Shown here: piece after piece, positions 36,901 to 44,699 of the stretch
Layout: each line of letters starts with the position of its first letter
Numbering within the stretch: the stretch's first letter is position 1
Assembly: GCA_030612705.1 (NCBI GenBank)
Contig: JAUWNI010000009.1
Span: forward strand, 1 to 53,486
DNA: 53,486 nucleotides
Origin: Phycisphaerae bacterium
GTDB lineage: Bacteria > Planctomycetota > Phycisphaerae > UBA1845 > Fen-1342
Reading direction: 5' to 3'
Made by a program: the position numbers and the translations under genes
The notes under the pieces: model-generated
The model's input: the letters and a program-made list of their open reading frames with translations, nothing else
The model's database searches: none
Told to the model about the DNA's origin: nothing

Positions 36901-36959
36901 CGCAGCACCAGCCCCAGCAGGACGATGCCCGCCAGGGTGACGATTTCGTAGCGCTGCAT
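33912..36959 (-). CDS. GT39-like membrane glycosyltransferase with three C-terminal beta modules
   Basis: 1015 residues from ATG 36959 (AGGAG six bases upstream; the frame is open to 37037). Residues ~1-400 hold about eleven membrane helices. The first periplasmic loop has the acidic motif GTFCNDDLRHAYHGYFLF, typical of the Asp pair of GT39/GT83 enzymes. After a soluble stretch (~405-510) come three ~165-residue repeats (starting ~515, 690 and 850), each with a GLxCTxxG.../P-x-x-x-ALRF... core, an ENI-x-x-x-YV strand and a FLPG/LVPGQ turn. They look like beta-sandwich (carbohydrate-binding-like) domains facing the periplasm. The gene at 37130 is a paralogue with two modules. The acceptor is unknown. 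Confidence 0.85.
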   Translation of the reverse strand: MQRYEIVTLAGIVLLGLVLRQHYFSGTFCNDDLRHAYHGYFLFDSPAEKYADVSYKNGTDFYRMGVNLPVWIATHLFGVHDWSLVLAPMIASLAGIVFIYLLLRMIADVAAAMLGAAIWACLPIDVYMATVLLQDNLFVSLLALFLLLIVAAERNDRTRQAVLLLAAGFVLGYLQYVKENAIVILCLVGLWAFCRCIITRRVQWRWASILLGFLAAQALFGLLFWTISGEFLLYSGHFSKALSGPTIAERYPPVKMLLLYSKMLFQGWQFGYIILVFPIAAALALLSRETKYRLLIALLTVAQLYIIYVPSKYTPTSRYLLQVSVPFILLTALGLAWILKRFSPGWRKVLTPLAVIAVALVTAWPLDRRYQEYGAHRGEGHRRIFRYLTTHADENDKVYVDTIYGTYTQRAFYQFNDFRRLLGGFGPLREAHETDSGWVVLSSLEIRWRGHPYEIPDNWLEVDRYETSLDKRHRWTSLYMILPKRDTRDLVPVFPSDGGLKLTSFCLPDTSRYEFAPLDFRRPLAQYRWADSRTPVTLERTREGLGCTVGGNPDQAARQTGGLVFSVPNLQALRFTAGFENPENIESILVEGRNAMGRSVSSWSWKTGDGATPRSEPTTYTFIPGRRNGPFTPSGETNGDAVREIGVFLRVTPTGQAGLILHDAAAAATAGPTPDVSAYSFVPVEFAQPPEHYRLPAGDEQMRITSAEDGLACTIVGEPEAEAPLTAGIQFAVPGLDALRLQVSFQQAGNIEAVYVETYATPRSRIAGWLWKANDLDHLSREPHTLVFLPGQSTGFFDFFRKRDNRRTRYVRVSLRATPGTTAGLTLHRAEVAAPPTPTPDVSALRFLPVSVEKSEQSWESHWSRSAASVEVQPGRNGLQCRIESGADTSRGQYGGVKVPVPPFDALRFEISCDAPENITALYVFGYDSRRNDLVKWVYHFTDAERPDTTPMTFTLVPGQDSGPFETVDAADLRNISTVHIFARVRPNSVTGFTLHNLELAPTSATISDDQSAVP

Positions 36960-37129
36960 ATTGGTCTCCTGGCCGATCGTTCTCAAGCGACGATTGTGCT
37001 TCCGGCGATAGCACCATACCGTCCGTCGGCAATGCAACTCGGTCCGCGTTTCGTCGCCTGGGGCCGGCGATGCTCGATCCTACAGTGTTTGCCGGAGAGC
37101 GTCACTAAGTGAACCGGGCGGCTCGGCGG

Positions 37130-39673
37130 CTAGGGAGGCTGGATCGGAGCGACTTCCAGGTTGTGGAGCGTGAATCCGGCGGTTGCCCCCGGGCGCAGCC
37201 GCGCGAAAATATGGACGGTGCTGACGGCGCCCGGATTCGTTGGGCCTAGTGTTTCGAACAGGCCGGAATCCTGCCCGGCCACCAGGGCAAAGGTCGTCGG
37301 TGTCGTCCGAGGTCGCTGCACGTCCGTGAACGGGTACTGCCATTGCACTACTTCCCTTTGCTTTGAATCGTAGCCGTAGACGTATAACGCGATGATGTCT
37401 TCCGGGTTTTCAAAACTCGCGGTGAAACGTAACACGTCGAAGGCCGGGACGGCGATTTTCACGCCGCCGTACTGACCCCGCGACGCCTTCGCGTGGGTTT
37501 CGATGCGGCAGTGTAGGGCTTTTTTGACGAGTTGTACGTCGACGGATTTTGAGCTTTGCGACCAGTGGCTCTGCCAGGAACCCTCTGAGTCGGCCAACGG
37601 GACCGGTTGGAAACTGAAGTTGGAGATGTCGGGAGATGGTGCTGGGGCGGTGGTGACGGCGGCGCGGGACAGGATCAGCCCGGCCTGCGTGGCGGGTTTC
37701 ACACGTAGCCACAGGCCGATCTCGCGCACCGCGGAGCCGGTGGATTGCCCGCTCGGCACGAACCGGCCTGTTCGTCGGCCGGGTAGTAGCGTATAGGTGG
37801 TCGGTTGGACCCGCGGGACGCGGGCGTAGCGCTTCTGCCAGGTCCAGCTCGTCACGGTCTTGCCCTTGGCGGTGCGGCCCACGACGTAGACGGCGATGAT
37901 GTTCTCCGGATGCTCGAAGCTGACGGTAAAGCGAAACGCCTCGATAGTCGGCACGGAGAAGTTCACGCCGCCGATCTGCTTGGCTGTGGGGTTCGGGTTT
38001 CCACCTACCAGACAGTGCAGCCCGGCCTCGGTCCGCTCGAGCGCGACCGGCGTGCCTGTACTTGCCCACCGATGGGAGTCGAGCGACCGGCGAAACGTCA
38101 GGGGGGTGAACGTGTATCGCGAAGCATCGGGAATCAAGAGCGACCTCGGCGAAAGGCCGCCGTCTACCGGACTGATCGGCAGACAGTCGCTTTCCGCTCG
38201 CTCGGGCAGGATCATGAACAGGGCGGTCCAACGCGGCGGCTTGGCGGAGTTCGGGTATTCGTAGCGATAAAGCTCGAACCAGTTATCCGGAATTATCGGG
38301 GGGGCGCCGAAGCGAAAGCACGCATCGGCGGTCGACAGAACTACCCAGCCGGACTCGGCTTCGCAGGCATTCTGAAGTGGCTCGAAACCACCCAGCACGC
38401 GCTTGAAACCGTTGAACTGGTACAGGGTGCGCTGGGTCCGTATCGGTGCGATGGAATCAACGTACACCTTGTCGTCCGGGTCGGCATGATCCATGAGACA
38501 GTGGTATACACGGCGGTGCCCCTCGCCCATCGCATGTGTGTAGCGCTGCAAGCGTCCGTCCAGGGGCAGGGCCGTCGCCGCTACGACGCCCGCGACAATC
38601 AATGGGGTCAGGATATTACGCCATGTAGACGGGAAGCGTTCGAGAATCCAGGTCAGCCCCAAGGCAATGAACAGGATGAACGGGACGGAGATTTGCAGCA
38701 GATAGCGAATATTTGGCGTCGATTTCGATGGGAGGTACAGAACGTAAAGCTGCGCCAGCACTACCGTGATGAGCAACAGCTTGCACTTCAGATTCCGGTG
38801 TAGAAAAGCCGGTACGATCGCGATCGGGAGCACGATAACCGTGTAACCAAATTGCCACTGTCTATAAAACAGCTTGACGAAGTAGATTCCGCAAATATCA
38901 GCAAGTGTGTAGCGAACCGTGGCCTTGAATTGCAGGAGTTCGTACATGAACCGCCAGTACCAGAGGGCGTCTTCTTGCACGCGCCAGAACAGCAGGCCGA
39001 ACAGTATCTGCGTAATGAGGTAGCCCAGGGCGATGGTTGCATAGCACCACTGAATGCGCCGCGCGGCGAGGGACTTCCAGCCCGACCAGAGCCCCACGAA
39101 CAGGAGCACGATCGCGGCGCTCTCCTTGACATACTGCATGTAACCCAGGACGAAGCCGGCGGTGAATAACAGTACGAGTTTCTTTCTGCCATCGCCCTGT
39201 TCCCCGGTCACGAGCAGCAGCAGAAAGAGTGCGAACAGGCCTGCATACATGCTGTCCTGCAATAGAACCGTGGCGTTGTAAATATCCACGGGCAGGCATG
39301 CGTAGATGGCGGCAGCCAGCATGCCCGCGACAGGTCCGCCCAGCATCCGCAGCAACAGAGCGATAAACACGATGCCGGCCAGGCTTGGGATCAAGGTTAC
39401 CAGGGCCAGCGACCATTCGTGCACCCCGAACACATGGGTCACGACCCAGGCGGGTAGGTTCACGCCGACGCGGCCGTAGGCAACCTTGATGTTTCTGTAT
39501 TCGGTGTGCGGAAGCAGGTCGGCAAACTTTGTGTCGGGCGAATCGAAGAGGAAGTGGCCGTGAAACGCCTGGCGCAGATCGTCCATGCAAACCGTGCCGG
39601 AGAAGAAGTACATACGGAGTGAAAGCCCCGTCAGGACCATGCACGCGAGGAATACGATTTCGTATCTCTTCAT
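37130..39673 (-). CDS. GT39-like membrane glycosyltransferase with two C-terminal beta modules
   Basis: 847 residues from ATG 39673, chosen because MKRYEIVFLAC aligns with MQRYEIVTLAG of the paralogue; GTG 39679 is in frame two codons upstream. The membrane part (residues ~1-400) carries the same acidic loop, GTVCMDDLRQAFHGHFLF. The C-terminal half has two ~165-residue beta modules (from ~510 and ~680) that correspond to modules 1 and 3 of the neighbour; module 2 is absent. It would use a polyprenyl-phosphate sugar on the periplasmic side. It follows the DegT gene by 14 bases, so it belongs to the long operon. Confidence 0.85.
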   Translation of the reverse strand: MKRYEIVFLACMVLTGLSLRMYFFSGTVCMDDLRQAFHGHFLFDSPDTKFADLLPHTEYRNIKVAYGRVGVNLPAWVVTHVFGVHEWSLALVTLIPSLAGIVFIALLLRMLGGPVAGMLAAAIYACLPVDIYNATVLLQDSMYAGLFALFLLLLVTGEQGDGRKKLVLLFTAGFVLGYMQYVKESAAIVLLFVGLWSGWKSLAARRIQWCYATIALGYLITQILFGLLFWRVQEDALWYWRFMYELLQFKATVRYTLADICGIYFVKLFYRQWQFGYTVIVLPIAIVPAFLHRNLKCKLLLITVVLAQLYVLYLPSKSTPNIRYLLQISVPFILFIALGLTWILERFPSTWRNILTPLIVAGVVAATALPLDGRLQRYTHAMGEGHRRVYHCLMDHADPDDKVYVDSIAPIRTQRTLYQFNGFKRVLGGFEPLQNACEAESGWVVLSTADACFRFGAPPIIPDNWFELYRYEYPNSAKPPRWTALFMILPERAESDCLPISPVDGGLSPRSLLIPDASRYTFTPLTFRRSLDSHRWASTGTPVALERTEAGLHCLVGGNPNPTAKQIGGVNFSVPTIEAFRFTVSFEHPENIIAVYVVGRTAKGKTVTSWTWQKRYARVPRVQPTTYTLLPGRRTGRFVPSGQSTGSAVREIGLWLRVKPATQAGLILSRAAVTTAPAPSPDISNFSFQPVPLADSEGSWQSHWSQSSKSVDVQLVKKALHCRIETHAKASRGQYGGVKIAVPAFDVLRFTASFENPEDIIALYVYGYDSKQREVVQWQYPFTDVQRPRTTPTTFALVAGQDSGLFETLGPTNPGAVSTVHIFARLRPGATAGFTLHNLEVAPIQPP

Positions 39674-39687
39674 GGCCACTCAGAACG

Positions 39688-40923
39688 TCATGAGGCATCG
39701 GTGGACGACCGGCCGGCGGAGGCGCTGTGGACGGCATCGCGGAGCGTGGCGACGACGCGGTCCTGTTCCGCTTCGGTCATGCCGTGAAACAGCGGCAAGA
39801 CGATCGCCTGATCCTGGGCCCGCTCGCTCTCCCGCAGCCGGGCGCACCGCCCGGGTGGGCAGTCACATTCTCCCGGCGGTACGCCGCAGGACCAGTCGTC
39901 CGCGGCGTATGCCGGTTCGCGATGGGCACACATGACGCCGCGCCGGGTTGCGATGCCGGCGTCGAGCATGTATTGCATGACCGCCCGCTGGTTGCAATCG
40001 CCCGGCAGGCGCACGCAGTAGCTTTGGAAATTGCTACGTGCCCAGTCCGGCTCGTGCGGGGGAATGGCGCCGGGGAGGTCGTGTAGCAATTTCCGGTAGC
40101 GCTGGGCCAGTGCGCGGCGTCGCTTGATGAGCTCCGGCAGGCGCTTGAGCTGTTCGCGGCCCACGGCGGCCTGGATGTCGGTCATTCGATAGTTGAAACC
40201 CAGTTCCGCGTACGACTCGAACACGACCTGTTTCGATGCGTGACGGACCGTGTCGGGGACGGTCATGCCGTGTTGGCGATACAGGCGAAACCGCCGGTCG
40301 TATTCCGCGTTAGACGTGGTGAGCATGCCGCCGTCGCCGGTCGTCAGCACCTTGCGCGGATGGAACGAGAAGCAGGCGATGTCGCCGTGCGGGCGGCCGA
40401 TTATTTCGCTTCGGCCGCCGTAGCACACCTCGCTGCCGATGGCGCAGGCGGCGTCCTCGACGACGCGCAGGTTGTGCCGCCGGGCGATTTCCACGATCGC
40501 GCGCACGTCGCAGGGCAGGCCCATCTGGTGGATGCACAGGATGGCCCGCGTGCGCGGCGTTATGACTTCCTCGATGCGGCCGGGGTCGATGTTGTACGTG
40601 GCCGGGTCGATATCCACGAAGACGGGCTTTGCGCCGCAATAGCGGATGCTGTTAGCACTGGCGATGAAGGAATGACTGGCGGTGATCACTTCATCGCCGG
40701 GACGCACGCCAACAGTCAACAGGGCCACGTGCAAGGCGGTCGTGCAGCTTGATAGGGCGCAGGCGTGCTCCGCGCCCACCAAGGCGGTGAATTCGCGTTC
40801 GAACTGCGCCACCTCGGGACCCTGTGTGACCCACCCCGACAGGATGGGCCGCCGGGCGGCGTCGGCTTCGCGCTCGTCCAGGGTCGGCTTGGCAATGGGA
40901 ATGAACTTACCGGGTTCAGCCAT
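39688..40923 (-). CDS. DegT/DnrJ/EryC1 sugar aminotransferase
   Basis: 411 residues from ATG 40923, overlapping the SDR gene end by eight bases. It is a fold-type I PLP enzyme with SSCTTALHVALLTVGVRPGD and EVITASHSFIASANSIRYCG, the cofactor Asp in VVEDAACAIGSE, and the Schiff-base lysine in CFSFHPRKVLTTGDGGML. GFNYRMTDIQAAVGREQL is family-typical. It would transfer an amino group, usually from glutamate, to a keto-sugar nucleotide. A Cys-rich insertion (SCGVPPGECDCPPGRCARL, residues ~350-370) is unusual and could bind a metal. The keto-sugar donor may come from the SDR encoded just upstream. Confidence 0.9.
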   Translation of the reverse strand: MAEPGKFIPIAKPTLDEREADAARRPILSGWVTQGPEVAQFEREFTALVGAEHACALSSCTTALHVALLTVGVRPGDEVITASHSFIASANSIRYCGAKPVFVDIDPATYNIDPGRIEEVITPRTRAILCIHQMGLPCDVRAIVEIARRHNLRVVEDAACAIGSEVCYGGRSEIIGRPHGDIACFSFHPRKVLTTGDGGMLTTSNAEYDRRFRLYRQHGMTVPDTVRHASKQVVFESYAELGFNYRMTDIQAAVGREQLKRLPELIKRRRALAQRYRKLLHDLPGAIPPHEPDWARSNFQSYCVRLPGDCNQRAVMQYMLDAGIATRRGVMCAHREPAYAADDWSCGVPPGECDCPPGRCARLRESERAQDQAIVLPLFHGMTEAEQDRVVATLRDAVHSASAGRSSTDAS

Positions 40924-41938
40924 GATTTTCTGATTCCGTCACGAGCCAGTTGTGCGTGACTTCTTGTGCAAGCAGCGTTTCCGCGTCGCGCCCGGAGCCG
41001 GTGTACCAGTCGCGCAGCTTCGCCAAGCCGTCATGCAGCGTGATTTGAGGCTGGAAGCCGAGCAGCTCGTGGGCTTGTGTGCTATCGGCGTAGAGCCGCA
41101 AGACATCGCCGGGGCGTGGTGTGTCATGGACGAGCTCCGCGCCGGGTTTGTCCAGCACGCGGGCGATTTCCGCCGCCAAGTCATTGATCGATGTTTCTTC
41201 GCCACTGCCGATATTGATCGTTTTTCCGATGGCGTCGTCGTTGGTGCCGGCCAGGAAGATTCCCCGGGCGGTATCGCTGACGTAGGTGAAGTCGCGTGTC
41301 TGGGTACCGTCGCCGAAGGCGATCATGGGTTTGCCCGCCATGCAGCGCAGCATGAATTTCGGGATGACCTCGCCGCTGTCGCCCTCATGATGGCAGCGTG
41401 GGCCGTAGGCGTTGAAGGGGCGCACGACGACGGTGGGGTAACGATAGGTCCGGTGGAACGCGCGTGTGTAGCATTCGCCCGACAACTTGGACGATCCGTA
41501 GACGGTCATCGGATAGGTCGGGTGCTGCTCGGTCATGGGTACGGTTCGGGCGGTGCCGTAGACTTCGGAACTCGAGACGTAGACGAAGCGCTGCACATCG
41601 GCCGCTCGGGCCAGCGAGAGCAGTGTCAGGCTGGCGGTCGCGTTGACCTCGTGATTCTCGTGCGGCGAATGGATCGAATGCCGCACGCCCAGGCAGGCGA
41701 GGTGGTAGACGACGTTCACGCCGGCTAGCAGCGTTGCCAGCCGCTGCTCGTCGCGGATGTCGGTTTCGGAGAAGCGTACGCGGTCGTTTAGGATGTCCTC
41801 GATGTTTTCCAGGCGGCCGTTAATTAGGTTGTCGACGATGAGCACTTCGTTTCCGGCCGCGGCCAGTTGACGCACGAGTTCGGAGCCGATGAATCCGGCG
41901 CCCCCGGTGACTAGCACGCGTTGGGTATCAGACGCCAT
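40916..41938 (-). CDS. SDR-family NAD-dependent sugar epimerase/dehydratase
   Basis: 340 residues from ATG 41938. It is an extended short-chain dehydrogenase with nucleotide-binding TGGAGFIGSELVRQL, Asp in VDNLINGR, catalytic Ser in YVSSSEVYG and Tyr-Lys in YGSSKLSGE. RPFNAYGPRCHHEGDSGEVI and DFTYVSDTARG are typical of the UDP-sugar epimerase, dehydratase and decarboxylase group. The substrate is not readable. It overlaps the membrane-protein gene before it and the aminotransferase gene after it, which suggests that its keto product feeds the aminotransferase. Confidence 0.9.
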   Translation of the reverse strand: MASDTQRVLVTGGAGFIGSELVRQLAAAGNEVLIVDNLINGRLENIEDILNDRVRFSETDIRDEQRLATLLAGVNVVYHLACLGVRHSIHSPHENHEVNATASLTLLSLARAADVQRFVYVSSSEVYGTARTVPMTEQHPTYPMTVYGSSKLSGECYTRAFHRTYRYPTVVVRPFNAYGPRCHHEGDSGEVIPKFMLRCMAGKPMIAFGDGTQTRDFTYVSDTARGIFLAGTNDDAIGKTINIGSGEETSINDLAAEIARVLDKPGAELVHDTPRPGDVLRLYADSTQAHELLGFQPQITLHDGLAKLRDWYTGSGRDAETLLAQEVTHNWLVTESENHG

Positions 41939-42974
41939 GGACTTCGATCTCCTTGTCCAACGTTCGCCGCGGGGCGAGTTGAGTGCTGAAGGCGCGTGAG
42001 AAGCCCGATCCGCTGCCGGCGAGGCCGAGCAGGCCTGCCACGACCAACACCAGCAAGACCCAGGCGTGCATGAGCAGCGTCAAGGCCAGGGCCGCCTCGC
42101 GTGTCGCGCCCAGCAGTCCCAAAACGGCCACCGAGAAAAACTCGTACGTGCCGAGGAAACCGGGCGCGGCCGGGATCATCAGGCCGAGGCCGATCACCAC
42201 CGCGACCAGCGCGCTATCCGAGAAGGACAGGGGCAACTGCACGGCGGCGGCCATCGCCCAGATGAAAGCGGCTTCCAGCAGCCAGACAACGGCCGTCGCT
42301 ACGGAGAGAAGCACTAGTCGGCGTGGCGAGCGGATTGCCGCCAGGCCCTCCGTGAAGCTTACGAAAACGCCGTCCACTTTCGCGGCCACGCGTGAAAGGC
42401 GCAGCGCCCCCAGGCACACCCGCAGCGCGCGTCGACAATGATCCGGATAACGTTGGAGCAGCACAAACGCGGTAATCGCACCACCGAACACGACCGTGGC
42501 CGCCAGCACCAGGCGCGTAAGCCAGGGTGTGTCGCTTAAAAAGAGCAACGAGACGGCCGCGACGATTAGCAGAGCCAGTCCGTCGAAGACCCGTTCGACG
42601 CCGATCGTAGCCAGAGCGCGGCTCGCGTCCTGCAAGGACTTTTCGCGGCTGATCAGGAAACAGCGCAGCACGTCGCCGCCGCGCGCCGGCAGCAGAACGT
42701 TGGCCATGTTGCTGACCACGAAGACGCGCAGGCAGGCCCAGAAGCCGGGTCGGTGTTGATGCGAAAAGATCCACTGCCAGCGCAGTGCTCGAACGGGAAA
42801 GGCAATCAAGCTGAGTAACAGCGGCAGGAGCAGGTGCCGTCCGTTGACCTGGGTCACGCGTTGCCATGCTTGGCTGAGTTCGGTTTGACTGAAGACCAGC
42901 GCGAGCAGGGCAGCGCTGATCAGTATTCCGATCAGGAGCTTGGGCGAACGCAACTCGCGGATCCAGGACGCCAT
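41928..42974 (-). CDS. LPG-synthase-TM/UPF0104 family membrane protein
   Basis: 348 residues from ATG 42974, one base after the stop of the GtrB-like gene; the upstream frame to 43097 overlaps that gene. About eight membrane helices are visible (LLIGILISAALLALVFS, ATAVVWLLEAAFIWAMAAAV, ALTLLMHAWVLLVLVVAGLL), with family motifs VFVVSNMANVLLPARGGDVL, ALATIGVERVFDGLALLIVA and MIPAAPGFLGTYEF. The family includes the flippase-like part of MprF and AglD-linked proteins. Beside a GtrB-type enzyme it may move or help transfer polyprenyl-linked sugars across the membrane (inference). Confidence 0.88.
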   Translation of the reverse strand: MASWIRELRSPKLLIGILISAALLALVFSQTELSQAWQRVTQVNGRHLLLPLLLSLIAFPVRALRWQWIFSHQHRPGFWACLRVFVVSNMANVLLPARGGDVLRCFLISREKSLQDASRALATIGVERVFDGLALLIVAAVSLLFLSDTPWLTRLVLAATVVFGGAITAFVLLQRYPDHCRRALRVCLGALRLSRVAAKVDGVFVSFTEGLAAIRSPRRLVLLSVATAVVWLLEAAFIWAMAAAVQLPLSFSDSALVAVVIGLGLMIPAAPGFLGTYEFFSVAVLGLLGATREAALALTLLMHAWVLLVLVVAGLLGLAGSGSGFSRAFSTQLAPRRTLDKEIEVHGV

Positions 42975-42975
42975 T

Positions 42976-44019
42976 TTAGTGAATGGACTCCACATTATCT
43001 TCGACGCTGGTGGGTGCCGGGATGGGTTTAGCCTCGGTGACGAAGCGGCTCGGCATGGATGCTCGTTTCTCCGTGGATGACACGTCTTCGAGCACATAAA
43101 GTGGTCGGCGTCGGGCGGCTTCCAGCGTTCGCCAGAGGTACTCGCCGAGCACGCCGAGCATGACCATCTGAATTCCGCCGATCACCAGCACGACCACCAT
43201 CAATGAAGTCCAGCCGGCGATCGGTTCCTGTGCCACGAGCCGCATGCTGATAACGAAGACGGCGTAGAGAAACCCGAGGAGGCTACAGAGGGTACCGAGG
43301 TATAACATGCCGCGCAAGGGGGTGTAGGAGAAAGCGACAAAGGCGTCGGCCACCGCGCGCAACTTGTGTTCGAGGCTCCATTTGGACTTGCCGTAGTGCC
43401 TTGGCTGTTTGGTGTAGTAGATTTCCGTGCTCTGAAATCCCAGCCGGGCGATCTCGCCGCCAAGGCTCAAGTGCGCGCCCGCCGATTCGGCAAGGGCGTT
43501 GACAACGCGTTTGTCGAGCAAGGCGAAGTCCGACCCTTGCGGCGGGAGAGCCACGTGTCCGAGGCGATTGACCAGGAAATAGAAGAGGGCGGAGAGGGCT
43601 TTTTCCATGCGGGAAACGCCCTCGCGTTTTTCGCGAACCGCCCACGCGATGTGATTTCCCTCTCGCCAGCGCTGCACCAGTTGCGGGATCAGCTCGGGCG
43701 GGTCTTGTAGATCGGCCGCCAGATACACCATACATGCCCCGCGGGCGTTTTCGAGTCCCGCCAGGATTGCGACGTGGCTGCCGCAGTTGCGTGCCAGTCG
43801 CAAATAGCGGAATTCCGGCTCCTCTCGGCATGCTTTTCGGAGCAGTGCCAGCGTTCCATCCGTCGAATGGTCGTCAACTAGGATGAATTCGACCGTGATA
43901 TTGCTCAGTTGCCGTTTCATATCCCGCAATCGTAGCAGCAACTCTGGAATTCCGGGTTCTTCGTTGTACACGGGTATCACGACGCTGAGCGTGACCGCGG
44001 CCGTTGTCGTCTTCTCCAT
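42976..44019 (-). CDS. Polyprenyl-phosphate glycosyltransferase, GtrB/ArnC type
   Basis: 347 residues from ATG 44019. It is a GT2 glycosyltransferase with LSVVIPVYNEEPGIPELLLR, ILVDDHSTDGT, LAADLQDPPELIPQLVQRW and a GSDFALLDKRVVNAL acceptor region. Two C-terminal helices (LYLGTLCSLLGFLYAVFVIS; SLMVVVLVIGGIQMVMLGVL) and a short cytoplasmic tail complete the GtrB/DPM-like form. Such enzymes load a sugar onto undecaprenyl phosphate at the cytoplasmic face. This would supply the donor used by the three GT39-like enzymes downstream, so the two activities plausibly form a single pathway. Confidence 0.9.
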   Translation of the reverse strand: MEKTTTAAVTLSVVIPVYNEEPGIPELLLRLRDMKRQLSNITVEFILVDDHSTDGTLALLRKACREEPEFRYLRLARNCGSHVAILAGLENARGACMVYLAADLQDPPELIPQLVQRWREGNHIAWAVREKREGVSRMEKALSALFYFLVNRLGHVALPPQGSDFALLDKRVVNALAESAGAHLSLGGEIARLGFQSTEIYYTKQPRHYGKSKWSLEHKLRAVADAFVAFSYTPLRGMLYLGTLCSLLGFLYAVFVISMRLVAQEPIAGWTSLMVVVLVIGGIQMVMLGVLGEYLWRTLEAARRRPLYVLEDVSSTEKRASMPSRFVTEAKPIPAPTSVEDNVESIH

Positions 44020-44030
44020 CGCTGTCGTGT

Positions 44031-44696
44031 TCACGCCGGTGGGCCCTCGCAAGCCTGGAATACGTTTCGTTCAGAAATTGCATCGTCCTTGAAAATGGTA
44101 ATGGCAAACTCGTATGGCATATAGTCGTGTCGCAAGATGATTCGCCGACTGAGCTTCCTCGCAGCCGCCACGGCCCAGCCTGGGTTGGTATGGTGTGCAC
44201 CCGGTTTCTGATAGTCCACGAACGTGCTCAAAAAATCCACGCATACGGCTACGCGTGCCGCTCGCCACATGGCCGTCAAGCCGGCGATGATGTTTGTTGG
44301 ATTGTCACCCACTTTCAGTTTTGCATTGAAGACACCGGAGGCGATCGCATAGTCACAGGGTTCGAGGTCTACGCCGGCTAAGGTAATATCCAACTCACGC
44401 AATTCCAGTTCAGGGTAGCGTTTACGTGCCGCGGCGAGCAGGTCGGGCACAACGTCGACCCCGATGTAGCGCCCGTGCCAGCCATGTTCCCGCAGAAAGC
44501 CGTACAGATCGGCAAAGCCACAGCCTGTGTCGAGCACCGAACTTGTTGGGTTGCAGAGGGCGTGCTCGGCCAGCACGGCGAAGCGGACTTCCTGTCGGCC
44601 GTACCTGCCCCAGCCCAGCGCGACCGGCGACACGCCGTATTCGCTCAGCCGCGCACGGTAGCGCGCGATGTAATCTTCTCGATCAAGGTCGTTCAC
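44031..44696 (-). CDS. SAM-dependent methyltransferase
   Basis: 221 residues from GTG 44696, three bases after the amidohydrolase-like stop. The class I methyltransferase fold is shown by SSVLDTGCGFADLYGFLREH (motif I), RYIGVDVVPDLLAAARKRYP (motif II acid) and CDYAIASGVFNAKL. It lacks membrane or signal sequences and would act in the cytoplasm. The substrate is unknown. It is one of four methyltransferase domains in the two glycan blocks, and its pairing with an amidohydrolase-like gene mirrors the domain pair in the giant fusion. Confidence 0.85.
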   Translation of the reverse strand: MNDLDREDYIARYRARLSEYGVSPVALGWGRYGRQEVRFAVLAEHALCNPTSSVLDTGCGFADLYGFLREHGWHGRYIGVDVVPDLLAAARKRYPELELRELDITLAGVDLEPCDYAIASGVFNAKLKVGDNPTNIIAGLTAMWRAARVAVCVDFLSTFVDYQKPGAHHTNPGWAVAAARKLSRRIILRHDYMPYEFAITIFKDDAISERNVFQACEGPPA

Positions 44697-44699
44697 GGG

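Noticed and set aside
37805-38803. Long plus-strand open frame (332 codons) opposite the two-module GT39-like gene
   Set aside because: The sense strand has clear membrane helices and beta modules in another frame; the antisense frame is Arg/Gly/Ala-rich and arises from high GC at third codon positions.
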